A stretch of DNA of 64,000 nucleotides. Source: Hermatobates lingyangjiaoensis (Eukaryota > Arthropoda > Insecta > Hemiptera > Hermatobatidae). Positions 37,401-46,962 of the stretch are shown here, piece after piece. The DNA lies in assembly GCA_026182355.1 (NCBI GenBank), contig JAPFBL010000068.1:11879001-11943000 (forward strand), given 5' to 3'. The translations under genes were made by a program, and so were the position numbers. The notes under the pieces were generated by a model. It was not told where the DNA came from. It did not search any database and saw nothing but the letters and a program-made list of their open reading frames with translations. Each line of letters begins with the position of its first letter. Positions within the stretch are counted from its first letter, which is position 1.

Positions 37401-39582
37401 ACCCTGCTAATCAGTAATATACTTTTCCCAATAAATGTTTATAGCAACCTATAAATATAACAGAGTGCAGTACAGTAAAATAACAGTACAGCACGTAGGA
37501 AAAAGATAACACTTGTTCAGAGTAAATTAGATGTTTATAATTTTCTACAAAGGGAAAGAAAAGTGATTTTATAAAAAACACTATCATGTAATAAAATTCT
37601 AGGAATAATAATTTTATAAAAGATCATATAATTTAATATGTTTAAAATGAAAACATATTTCAAAATTCAAAATATTCTTTGAACAAATATAAATAAAATT
37701 ATCGTACATATAAATCAGGTATCATAGTTTTTGAAAAAATTGTAAAAATCATATCTAAAAAAAAATTAAATAGTGATAATAATCAATTACAATGAGATTT
37801 GGGAATTAAGATGAAATGGTTTTGGACTTGACTGTATTGGATAAACGGAGAGGACTTTAAAGCAGCGATATAAAGTTGTATATTCTTGATTTAATTAAAG
37901 AAGGAATATATGAAAGAATTTTAACATTTTTAAAACAACAAAAATTGTATTTTTTTTAATAAAATGTAAAAATTTTGACTTGTGATTGAATATGGAAGCT
38001 TTTTAGGAGACAAATGCTTTCTGCTTATTATGTTGTAAACCAATTTGATGTTTTTTTTTACTTATAGTATAGTAGAGTATAGGCCACCCATAATTTTGAT
38101 TATATGTCATAATAATATAGCAGTTTAAAGCGTGGTCCATCCAGGCTTTAAACTGCTTCAATATGTTGCACTATTCTTATTAAATTCAGAACAAAAATGT
38201 ATGCTTGGTTTATGTGAAATTATACCACAATCATGTTGATTATTCTAGTCACTGCAATAAGATAAGGTATTGTTTTTTTGCAGTACAGATCTATTCTACA
38301 ATTCTTAAATAGAACAAGTGATCCTTCTATTTTTCAATATTATTTTACTAAAATCTTTTTAATATATTTTTTTAATCATTATATTAAAATATACTATATT
38401 TTCTAATAAAGAATGTTTATTTTTATTTCATAAATGTAAATGTCATTCGAGGTTCAATGTAAATCTACATTAAGTAAGTCTCTTGAATAAATAATTTATC
38501 ACAGTATTTAATTATTTAAACAACAGTATGTGGATTCTAAAATCAAATTGTAATGAATGAATGTTTTTTCGTTTATATCGCTTTTCCCGTTTTAAATCGT
38601 TTTTCCCGTTTATTTTATATGCGTTTCACCATACATATTGTTTTCCCCGTTTAAATCGTCAAAAAATAGAAAATAAAATTATGTTTTGACGTTTAGGCCA
38701 GGACAGTTCCAGTACTGAGGAGTCAAATATGTGTTTCCTCAGAGGCTCTGAGAGTGAGGTTCTTCACCTCAGAAGGAATTCGTAGTAGAGTTTGTAGACT
38801 GAAGTAATCATTGAAAGGTATTTCATGGCAGTTATAATGGATCACGACTGGCAAAATAGAGCGGTTGATAACGGAAGCTCTATAACCGTTCACATGGAGG
38901 CTAAAAATAGTGAAAGACAAACCTAACTAGAAGAAGTCTCATCTATTACACTCAAAAAGGTAAAAAAAGTCTTCTGAGGTACAAGAGCAATCGATAGTAG
39001 ACCACGTTGCAGGAGGTGCTAGTGAGATGACAGTCAGGGATAAACAACGTCTAAACCACATAGTCTTGCTCCTACAAAAGATCAAGTGTCAATCCTTGAA
39101 ATCAAGTTTCTGTGGCAGAAGAAATTGCCGAGGTTGGGAGGACATACGTAGGAGTGGCATGGTGGTTAAAAAATATACTAGAAGTATATTTTATCACACT
39201 GTATACTTTATACAGTGTGATTGGACACACAAACTTGATTTTCATATTTATAAACAATTTTATATTAAGACTAATTCTTTTTGTACACAGTTACAGGGAA
39301 TCCGTGGAGAAGCGTTCAGCGATGTTTCGTGACACAGACATGGATCCCGTGAAGAAGGCAGTGTTTTGGATCGAACACGTGCTTCGTTATGGTGGAGAAC
39401 ACCTCAGACCAAACTCAAACCACCTCTCTTGGTACCAGTATTACATGGTCGATGTCTTCATTACGATTTCAACTATAGTTCATATTATCCTCTTCCTTCT
39501 TTACCTTATGTTCCGCAAGTTATTCCGGACATTATGTTGTCGACCTACTAAAAAGTCTAATTCAAAGAGGAAAAGAGAATGA
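24622..39582 (+). CDS. UDP-glycosyltransferase (UGT), complete five-exon gene
   Basis: Exons 24622-24859, 25711-26303, 29575-29794, 32500-32719 and 39291-39582 total 1563 nt and join in phase with no stop, giving 520 aa, the usual insect UGT length. N-terminus: a signal-like hydrophobic segment (1-19), then GRILAFLPFDARSHN with the likely catalytic His33; Glu132 and Asp138 lie in the TEALFVQD segment. C-terminal half: GVIYISFGS (from about 287), EEWLPQ and the full UGT signature at 358-386 (FITHGG...GDQ). A transmembrane helix (about 476-498) and a tail ending KRKRE follow, the KxKxx ER-retrieval form. Known family role: transfer of sugar, usually glucose, from UDP-sugar to small lipophilic compounds, lumenal side of the ER. 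ATG 24622 was chosen as the first ATG in frame before the signal peptide. The introns hold Gypsy and Element 1 insertions. Confidence 0.95.
25711..26303 (+). CDS. UGT exon 2
   Basis: The acceptor TTTGACAG ends at 25710 and the donor GTAACA begins at 26304. 593 nt, phase 1 to 0. It holds most of the acceptor-substrate domain (LAHRFNVPHVV; PLPK at the end). The ATG at 25686 lies in intron sequence and is not a start. Confidence 0.93.
26304..27551. other. UGT intron 2, part upstream of the Gypsy remnant
   Basis: AT-rich; the open frame at 26684-26899 has no known motif and lacks codon structure like the UGT exons. Nothing else was recognised. The remainder of the intron (28961-29574) is similarly plain. 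Confidence 0.5.
27552..28960 (-). pseudogene. Degraded Ty3/Gypsy pol (RT, RNase H, partial integrase) in UGT intron 2
   Basis: Read on the minus strand and across frameshifts, the order is: RT thumb region (LVLQALKQEGFKLKL, VKYLGHVI, PRPTSTT-like, about 28640-28870); RNase H (FKWTTECEDCFQELN at about 28500-28565, GYFSKKLTTGQ at about 28365-28400, and a SDNKPP block near 28245); integrase zinc finger (LGHIGSN...FCKTCEIC, about 27780-27890); and the C-terminal GPY/F-like block (NKLDEVGSGPFRIKRKV...LFHSSKLTP, 27580-27740). The catalytic DDE core that should separate the zinc finger from GPY/F is missing, so the 27552-27785 frame is a deletion product. Many stops are present. LTRs were not found. 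Confidence 0.8.
29575..29794 (+). CDS. UGT exon 3
   Basis: The acceptor CTAG ends at 29574 and the donor GTAACT begins at 29795. 220 nt, phase 0 to 1. It encodes KLASWMDGAENGVIYISFGS through EEWLPQTSIL, the start of the UDP-sugar domain. Confidence 0.93.
30300..30480. repeat. AT-rich low-complexity tract in UGT intron 3
   Basis: Runs of tatataatat and aagtaatatataatat-type units, degenerate tandem structure. Confidence 0.7.
30955..31556 (-). mobile_element. Element 1 fragment in UGT intron 3
   Basis: Matches the middle and end-A side of Element 1 in reverse (ctgttaaatggtgtgag, aatcataagtcaaca, tctattaaacattgtcc), with the family's CA microsatellite at 31362-31443. End A itself is decayed. 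Confidence 0.6.
31362..31443. repeat. (CA)n microsatellite
   Basis: About 40 CA units with a few interruptions, inside an Element 1 fragment. The open frames on both strands here are only repeat translations. Confidence 0.9.
32195..32312 (+). mobile_element. Family-2 foldback, right half, in UGT intron 3
   Basis: Contains ataccgcttgttacggttga, then tcatagtcttttttt and the right-arm tail gtgattgttattttatgtgt. The left arm is missing. Confidence 0.65.
32206..32234 (+). ncRNA. Hammerhead-like core, C3 substituted
   Basis: TTGATGA, stem ACCG/CGGT, GAAA. It differs from CUGANGA at the first base only, like the copy at 9536. Confidence 0.28.
32500..32719 (+). CDS. UGT exon 4, contains UGT signature
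   Basis: The acceptor TTTCAG ends at 32499 and the donor GTAAAT begins at 32720. 220 nt, phase 1 to 2. It encodes AHKKCVLFITHGG through GIPIFGDQ, which matches the UGT signature at every fixed position, then the DEIISNP segment. Confidence 0.95.
33307..33600 (-). mobile_element. Element 1 fragment (end B) in UGT intron 4
   Basis: atctggagtggcctacactc, then aactttactataagtaaat, followed by the subterminal block (gggtatataatatataatg; tagtataactacagcagtaa). Truncated after about 300 bp. Confidence 0.7.
33601..36050. other. UGT intron 4, AT-rich interior
   Basis: No exon or known repeat recognised, apart from a GC-richer block at 35460-35625 that begins with closely spaced G runs (35477-35508) and has no supported open frame. 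Confidence 0.5.
36053..38106 (+). mobile_element. Element 1, long copy in UGT intron 4
   Basis: Starts with end A (ctttactataagtaaagtag), then atctcaagattttggcaga and the GT-rich microsatellite (36175-36215). It ends with end B (acttatagtatagtagagta, taggccacccataatttt). About 2.05 kb, the longest copy here. Confidence 0.7.
38570..38665. repeat. Short tandem repeat with ttttcccgttt units
   Basis: Three to four imperfect units of ttttcccgttttaaatcg over about 95 bp. Confidence 0.6.
38690..39110. other. Higher-complexity block in UGT intron 4, unrecognised
   Basis: Base composition is less AT-biased than the neighbourhood. The open frame at 38723-38920 (-) and the one starting at 39027 (+) match no family I know. 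It may be decayed mobile-element sequence. Confidence 0.3.
39193..39221. repeat. Perfect 13-bp hairpin 70 bp before UGT exon 5
   Basis: atcacactgtata, loop ctt, tatacagtgtgat: 13 uninterrupted base pairs with a 3-nt loop, just upstream of the final acceptor site. Confidence 0.85.
39291..39582 (+). CDS. UGT exon 5, C-terminal membrane anchor
   Basis: The acceptor TACACAG ends at 39290; stop TGA is at 39580-39582. It encodes SYRESVEKRSAMFRD, DPVKKAVFWIEHVLRYGG, the membrane helix and the basic tail ending KRKRE. The same frame is open about 180 nt upstream of the acceptor (from 39112), so read-through of this junction would not hit a stop at once, but only the spliced version fits the family. 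Confidence 0.93.
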
Positions 39583-39939
39583 TTGTTTATAGTTAATAAC
39601 TTTACCAATGTTGCCCAAAGAACAGTAAATGCCTTCAAAAACCATTCAAACTTTTACTATTAGAACAAAATTTGTAGAGAAAAACACAGAATTGCCATAT
39701 CTTAGAAAATTGTTTATAGTAATTCTAAGTAGTCATTTCAAACTATTTAAGGTTGTAAAATCATACCATAAATAATATAAACTTAGGTCATTATGCAAAA
39801 CTATTTTGATGTAAAATATGTATCTAATAATGTTGTAATAAGTTTAAATACATGTTTTTATCCTTTATTTGACAATTTTGAATCTAATACACAAGGACTA
39901 TAAAACTTTAAATTACACAAAGCACGACACTGAAAAAAG

Positions 39940-39945
39940 AATAAA
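39940..39945 (+). promoter_or_regulatory. Candidate UGT polyadenylation signal
   Basis: AATAAA about 360 nt past the UGT stop. No earlier canonical hexamer was seen in the 3' flank. It directly precedes a hammerhead-like repeat at 39968. Confidence 0.4.
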
Positions 39946-39967
39946 GAGAACACTTACAGAATTCAAT

Positions 39968-39992
39968 ATTTCGAACTGTTGTTCGTCATCAG
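39968..39992 (-). ncRNA. Hammerhead-like core downstream of UGT
   Basis: The minus strand reads CTGATGA, stem II CGAAC/GTTCG with loop AACA, then GAAAT. All core positions are conserved and stem II is perfect over five pairs. Confidence 0.4.
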
Positions 39993-40070
39993 GAGTAGAC
40001 TAGAAGAGAGGACGAAGTGAGAGAGAACTCCCCACGTCGAAGATCGGAGCGCAAAACATATATATATTAT

Positions 40071-40235
40071 ATCAATGATCAAACCACAATAAGAAATGGG
40101 AAAACAAGACTAAGATCTTTCAACCGTAACAAGCGGTCTTCGTCAGAGTATTGAAAGTTCTTAGTCTTGTTTTCCTATTTCTTATTGTGTTTTGATCATT
40201 GATTGTTATTTCACGTCTTTTTGTGAAATCTTTTT
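40071..40235. mobile_element. Family-2 foldback, complete copy
   Basis: Arms atcaatgatcaaaccacaat and attgtgttttgatcattgat enclose caagactaagatctttcaac and the hammerhead-like centre; the right tail is ttatttcacgtctttttgtg. It sits among AT tracts. Confidence 0.8.
40118..40146 (-). ncRNA. Hammerhead-like core (family 2), intact consensus
   Basis: The minus strand reads CTGACGA, stem ACCG/CGGT, then GAAA, followed by GATCTTAGTC, which contains a GUC triplet at the position expected for a short stem III plus cleavage site. Of the family-2 copies this one best fits the consensus. Confidence 0.38.
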
Positions 40236-40247
40236 ATATATATATCT

Positions 40248-41153
40248 AATGAGAGTTTATTTAGAACTCGAAGAACTGACCGAGTCTTGATAAACTTTTA
40301 TTTTGTTTCTACTTCACAGTCAATAATTTTATCAATATATACATTTACATGCACATACAATATACAGGACACACACACACCACACACACACATGTATATA
40401 TACAAAACTAAAGTTTATCAGAACCAGGTCAGTTCTTCAAGTTCAGATTAAACTCTCAATGTTTCATTGAAACACTCAAAACACTCAAACACCCAACGTT
40501 TCAGTGTTTATTTAAAACCTTTTTCATTGGCAGAGGTATAAATTTTGAAACAATAAACAAATTATTTTACAAAGACAAATAGTCTATGGATTTCAACAAC
40601 AACTATCTAGATTGAATGAACACGTGATACTGTTCATTCAATCAGTGTCACGTGTTCATTCAATCAGTGTCACGTGTTCATTCATCAGTTCAGTAAGTAT
40701 CATTTTTCATTCAAGGTATTATTCAATCAGTTGTTCAACATAGTGTATGCATTCAATCAGTGTCACGTGTTCATTCAATCAGTGTCACGTGTTCATTCAA
40801 TCAGTGTCACGTGTTCATTCAATCAGTGTCACGTGTTCATTCAATCAGTGTCACGTGTTCATTCAATCAGTGTCACGTGTTCATTCAATCAGTGTCACGT
40901 GTTCATTCAATCAGTGTCACGTGTTCATTCAATCTAAACAGTTGTTGTTGAAATCCATAGACTATTTTTGTTTGTGAAATAATTTGTAATGTAATACTTC
41001 GTTTTCCTGTTTCAAAATTTATACTTCTTCCTATGAAAAAGGTTTTAAATAAAAACCGAAACGTTGGCAATGAGAGTTTAATTTGGACCTGAAGAACTGA
41101 CCAAGTACCTATAAACATTAGTTTTCTTTCTATTCCACGATCGATACTTTTAT

Positions 41154-41165
<12 letters not shown>
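40248..41165. mobile_element. Large foldback carrying a minisatellite (family 3)
   Basis: Inverted arms: 40408-40640 pairs with 40925-41115 (shared blocks include aatagtctatggatttcaac, ttaaaacctttttcatt and cagttcttcaagttc). The centre holds the 22-bp tandem repeat. A segment of about 92 bp (gaagaactgacc...atcaatatata) is also present as a direct repeat at 40248-40342 and 41070-41163. No protein coding is visible. Direct outer repeats with inverted inner arms resemble the complex ends of Penelope-like elements, an inference only. Confidence 0.7.
40621..40935. repeat. 22-bp minisatellite with CACGTG in each unit
   Basis: The unit is gtgttcattcaatcagtgtc plus ac. Eight CACGTG sites fall exactly 22 bp apart from 40764 to 40918. 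Two more units are at 40649 and 40671, and an inverted unit (attgaatgaacacgtgat) lies at the left edge. An interruption of about 75 bp separates the groups. Confidence 0.93.

Positions 41166-41192
<27 letters not shown>
41153..41192. repeat. (AT)n microsatellite
   Basis: Some 18-20 AT units at the right edge of the family-3 foldback. Confidence 0.9.
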
Positions 41193-41193
<1 letters not shown>

Positions 41194-41199
41194 GAAGGT

Positions 41200-43810
41200 A
41201 TAAAAGTTGTAATAAATAAAAAAAATTGGCTCAGGTCTTTCAGTCAAATAACCCTCCTAATTAGTATCAAGTAATCATTCCGTATAACCGAATGATTGAA
41301 GTTATACTACAAAATTTTTACTGCGATTTATACTGATTTCGAATTGACGTGTTCATTGTAAAATATTTGAATACATTGTTATCTAATAGAACTATTACAA
41401 TAAATACACATGGATATATTTATACACTTACATATCTATATACTTATATCTGTACATACCGTACGTTTGCAAGTATGGAAGTAAGAGATGCTTAGAACAT
41501 GGGATTCAGAAAGAAAAAGAATGGGATACAGTTACAAAGGTAATTTTTGCAGAGTTAGTTGCGATGACTACCGTGGGCATCGCTAGGGTCGCTTGCTAAG
41601 GGCCAGTAGGTCGGAATTGGTGGGACTTTCCTTTGGACCCTCTGCATCTCAATCTATGCTCGTCGCGGTGAGTACAGAATTTTTCATTGCAACTTCTTTT
41701 AAACACTTCTGTACAAAATTTCTTAATTCAGTAAGCACAATAACGTTAACAATTCAAATATTTTTATCAATTGTTATAATAACAATTAAAATAAGTTTGG
41801 TTTTCACATTAAATACGTATATCTTGAATTTATTTTCGGGAAAAGGTTAATCAAAGACCCTAAAGTCATATAAAATTACAACATTAACATTTAGTGTCTT
41901 TCTAGTAGTTTTTTCGTTACTTTTACCTTTGGAAGCAGGATACCTATCAACATTGTAGAAATTTAATAAAATTAATCCCTGTTAAATTGATAAATATGAA
42001 ATTAGTGAACCAATAACATTTGTTGGAAACTACAGTTTGTCTCAAGTTTTTTTTCTAGTGGATCATTACGTTGTTCATATACCTTAATTCATTTATGTAT
42101 TATTTATTAGATTTCAAAGAAATATAAATATGTTTTATTATACTTCATGTCATGATCTACTTATAACCAGTCTGCATTTAATGATCACGGCTTGTTACAA
42201 TCACTTGTAATTTTACAAGTTTGAGGCCCTAATTTTTTTTTACTTAGGGTTGGTTGAAAATAAGTTCTTCAAAGCAGGCTTGTTTAATTTTTTAAATTTT
42301 TTTGTTTCACATTTTATTTATGAAAAAAGAAAGAAGCAAAATCACAACTTAACATTTAGTTATCAGTTAAGATATTTTAATCAATAAATACATCATCAGA
42401 ATCTCAAACGTAAAGACTCTGATAAAAATCATTACTCCTGATAAATTACTCTTTTTTTGATATTCATTTGGCCGTTTATGGTACAGATATAAGAGGTTTA
42501 TATCTTCTTAAAGTTATTCGACTTATTAAAATTTTGGTAATTTAAAAGAACTGTGAGGTCCATTAACGAAATAAAAGTCTTGATTTTAATTATTGAAATA
42601 GCCTTGTTTTTACAAAAAGTACTTTATGTTATTTTTTTTATTGCTTTTATGATTATTACAACTACTCTTACTTGCGATATGATACTGTATAACAAGTATT
42701 AGTCATCTGTAAAAAAAAAAAAACAAGGAAAATTACGAGTAGTGAAATTAGCATTGATTGTATTCCATTCGAAATATTTTCGCACATTTCATTAAGTTTT
42801 ATCCTGAGTCATTTATGATCATTGATCAAGAGATGTTTGGGTTAAAATCTTTCCATCTTTGATTAAAGTTAATTAGGATTTAGTCTGATGCTAATTACTA
42901 GAATATAAACTTGTGGGTTATTGAAGGAACTTTTGGTATCCGGATCGTATTATTATTTGAAAAAGAGAATATTAAGATATTTGTCAATGTGTCACTGGAG
43001 ATAAGAAATGGTTGTCTGAATGCTTAAGACGCTAGAACGCTTAGGTGGCTTTAAAGTTCAAATCGATTTTAATACTGCAGCGTATAATTGGTTTTTTGTT
43101 TTGTAAAGTCAACCTTGATAGTTGTCAAAAAGTCTAGATTGGGCCTTGTATTTTCTCATCAGGTTTTTGTTTGTTTAGTTTCATATGTGAGATCCAGGTT
43201 AGTTATTTTCGGTATATATCCACAGATGTCGCAATACTTCTGCAATTGGGAGGACAAAATTCCTAGTGTAGACCGGAGGACTGTTTTTCTTTACACAGGA
43301 GTATAGTGATTGATTTATGAATTTTATTCTCTTCCATTTTGCAAACATTCCAGATGTGAGAAAATATTTTGAATGAAGTAAGTCGAATAAGGGTTAATAA
43401 ATAGCGTTTCTACGTCATCTCCAAAGTTGAAAACAGTTGTTTGGCTATGGGTCTGTTTATGAACTATGTACATTTTCTAATGGTACATATAGTAAAGCGG
43501 AAGCTTTTATAATAAAGTAAGAGGAAAGAGCAGTGCCTGCATCAGCCAGGAAATATCCATCAATGGGAGTAGCTAGGAAAGATGAGGTAGTGAAGTGACT
43601 TTAATATGTTTTTTTTTTATCTGGAATAGCAAAAACTGGGTGCCAAACCCTTATGATCAAAGGCCTGAGCTACGCGTGGTAGACACCCAAATGGTATTGC
43701 TTACTTTCAAAGCAGAGTTAATGCCACCCACACTCGATGGCATTATTGATTAGGGGTAGGTAATTGTTGGTATTGGAAATAAACTTTTATTGAAAAATAA
43801 TATTCTGAAG
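41200..43810. other. Intergenic region, no gene recognised
   Basis: One GC-richer block (41550-41668) is bounded by an acceptor-like tttttgcag and a strong donor-like GTGAGT but is closed in all three plus frames, so it is not a coding exon. The rest is plain AT-rich sequence. Confidence 0.45.
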
Positions 43811-43814
43811 TTAT

Positions 43815-43975
43815 AGAATTCGAAGGAATCTTTTTACGATTAGCCAATCAAGCACTTTTTTCAGAATTGGTAGGATGCTGATTATCCTGTAAGAAGTAGG
43901 ATGATGAAAAAGTTCTTTGGGTTCTGCTATCATGAAAATAATGGGATGTTTACTGGAATGATATCGGGAATTAGT
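43815..43975 (-). pseudogene. LINE (Jockey-like) reverse transcriptase fragment
   Basis: The minus strand encodes SYRIISILPILKKVLDWL preceded by IIFMIAEPKEL, which matches the RT fingers segment (xIPKPxK...SYRPISLLPxLSKxxE) of non-LTR retrotransposons. The frame runs on to 44122 without further similarity. Neither the catalytic FADD box nor an endonuclease was found nearby, so this is an isolated remnant. Confidence 0.65.
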
Positions 43976-44122
43976 TAATACTGTAAGTAATAAAAACATT
44001 ACTTGACAAGATAAAAGCAAACAATTGACTTTATCTTGCTCAGAGTTTACTCTTATGGCATCAGCTTGCTGAAGAATATAGCTACTATATAGTACGATAA
44101 TATTTTTCTGGTTACTATTCAC

Positions 44123-45649
44123 AGTAACCTATTTTAATTTGTCAGTTCTTCAGTATGTTGTTAACATTTTTATGATTCTTAGTTCTATTGTTAGTTGGTA
44201 CTTCATAAGGTTTAAAATTAGTTTGTTGATTGGGTAGGATGTTCCCTACCAGAATTGATTTGTTTTCGTATGTAATTATGAGTTTATAAGCAACAAAACT
44301 GCTATGATAGTGATTCTACTTTTGTTACTCTTGTTCTTAAACTTTAAGTTTAAGTTCATGCAATGCTCCAACATGAAATACAACTTTGGTTAAGTCTAAT
44401 TTGATTCGAGAAACCATATAATTTTATTGGACGTAAAATAATATTGCTCATACTCGCAGAGAATAAAAGCAATGACACCTGACAGCAAACGCTTTTAGTT
44501 TTTAACATCTTTTGGCTAGAATTCATGTTCAATTGTGGTCATTAAAACGTTTAAACATGAATGACAATTTAAGGAATTATAGCATTATGTTAACTTTTTA
44601 CATAATATAAATACATTTCCTATGGGAACGTGGCATTACATAACGGGTCAATTGAGACATTTCTAATGGACCATGTCATAACTTGCAGGCATTATTAAGT
44701 TGTGCTTGAGGAACAAATTTGCATAACTTAACGCAAAGGTAAGGGAGAGGTATTAGTAAACTAACTGGGCGTGCATCCAACGAATATAATGATTGCGAGT
44801 TTGCAGCATCATTGCAGTAAGTTGCCTACTAAAACTCAATACCTCTTTTAGTGTAAAAAACATAATTAACTCTATTTTTAAAAGTGTATAGCTATGAATA
44901 GTGAAAAGAATAATAGGAAATGAATAATGAACCTAACAAACAACACATTTGACTAACATGAAAACGACAATTTTTTATCTTCCCTTTTCTCCTTTTAATT
45001 CTTCTATTACGTTATTTCCTATAACTTTCTCTAAAGTAATTGTGAATTCTTAGAAAGAAGCGCAGTGTTATCTAAATTTCTTTCACATGCATGAGTTATT
45101 CAATCTAATCATAAAACTTTTATGTGATTTCAAAGTATACTGAATATATACTTGCTGCTCTATATATTACAATATGTGGTGCATAGAAAATATTGAAAAC
45201 TCTTAAGGTTTGTAAGCATCCGATAAAGTTTTTACTATAAATGTTTCAGTTATTTTATGTTTATATAACCTAAGTTTGTACCCATAACATCTCTTTGCCT
45301 TGATCTCTGACAGGCTAATTGTTTATTACTAATTCAAAATATTTATTTACGAACTTTAGAGGATTTCAAAGTAGATATACCCAATGTTTTATGTTATTCT
45401 TATATTTCTTATTAAATAGTAACTTTTTTCATTTATCAAAACTATTTTAAACTTTTTTAATTTCATTTAGTTTATATTCAATAATTAAAAATGTACATAC
45501 TATATGTAATTAAAATTAACAATAACATTAAATTTTATTTAATTGAATGAAAAAATGTATAGTGCGATACAAAATATTTCATTGTTTAATTCTATATTTC
45601 ATTTTAATATTTTAAAAATATTATTACACGCTTTTTTGTTACCTATTTT
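44123..45649. other. Intergenic region, nothing recognised
   Basis: AT-rich DNA without repeats or exons that I can identify. Confidence 0.5.
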
Positions 45650-46640
45650 GCTGTTTGCCTGCGAAAATTTTCAACTCGATTTTCACTCTTTTACGATACT
45701 CAAATAGAATTTAAATTCTGTTTGATTTTGTTTAAATATGTTCCTTCACATCTACGAGTATATATCATGAAGAGCAGCTAAGGAAGGCAACATTAAAAGT
45801 CACATGCCACACCAGGACCCATAATAATTTAGGAGGCCCATGAATATCAAAGTTAAAAACTAAAATGGCCAATTATACATGCATTTTTTTTTTGCTGATT
45901 TGAAGAAGAAAGGGAATTGGAGTGCACTGTAACAACCATTACTTCTTACTCTCTAGAGGTACCGTGTTACCATTTTTTGATCCAACTTCGTCTAATTTTA
46001 CTTATTTTCTAGTAGTTTATATTACAAAAATACCTGGTTTGCATTTTTTTTTTATAGGGATTAGCCTGTGAGTTACAGGAATGAAAAACACAGACTGAAA
46101 TAATGGACAATCTTTCCTAACGGTCAGATTACGACGGCAGCTTTAGATACCTGTCCACAGTGACTTGACCTTAACATCTGACCAAAAGATTTACTTTTGT
46201 TGATCTTATTTTCTTCATGTCTATAGCTTAGGGTTGGTTATTAGGCAAGGATATTTTTTAAACCATATACACACACACTCACAATAAAAGCTATATATAA
46301 AATGAATTATAAAATTAACAGAAGATATATGTACATAAAATTGGAAAGGGGAAACCCAGAAAAGGTCTTGCACCAGCAAATTTTTTTCGTCTTAAGGGCC
46401 TTGGTCACATGACTATATAATGTGAGTTGGTAGAGTCATTACAACTTTTGCAGGTAGTTTCATGCTACGATAAGATATTCATTAAGTAATTGACTAGAAC
46501 TATAATTATACTTTGTGAAATTCAAATCACTTTTTTAAAAGAATTTACCACAATAGTAAATAAGTGAAACAAAAACGATCTAATTTGCTTGAGGCTTCTT
46601 GTTATCACAGAGTTACCACTAATGCCCTGGGAACTAGTTT
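45650..46640. repeat. Dispersed repeat, split copy
   Basis: Two segments, 45661-45815 (agaatttaaattctgtttga; gcaacattaaaagtcacatg) and 46535-46640 (cttgaggcttcttgttatca; cagagttaccactaatgcc), match adjacent parts of 57610-57890. About 0.7 kb of other sequence separates them here, suggesting an insertion. A third partial match (tgctaggataagacacccat-type) links 46450-46535 to 49625-49720. Confidence 0.6.
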
Positions 46641-46899
46641 CCATTTGTTGGTCGGATAGAACGCTCTTCATTGATTATTTTTCAGCAGGCTTCTAAGTGA
46701 ACACAAATTATCACCGAGATTGAACCCTTTCTGATTTACATAAATGAGCTCTAGCCTGATATATGATGGGTTATGAATTAATAACGAAAGCAGTGAACAT
46801 AATTTGATTTTCATGAAAATATCTGGAAACAAAGGAATATCTGGGAATAAGTAAACAATTCATAAATATTTGGAACCATACAAATCAAAACCCAATTGA

Positions 46900-46962
46900 T
46901 TCTAATAAGTTTCTTATATTTACTTATAGAAAAGTTATGAGTAGGCCACCGCTAGTTTTTTT
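46900..46962 (+). mobile_element. Element 1 end-B scrap
   Basis: tttacttatagaaaagttat then gagtaggccaccgctagttt: a decayed end B. Confidence 0.45.

Noticed and set aside
40674..40977. Repetitive open frames of 63-87 aa (HSISVTCSFNQC units) and a CRISPR-like look
   Set aside because: 22-bp units repeated head to tail with no spacers, inside a foldback; a minisatellite, neither protein nor CRISPR.
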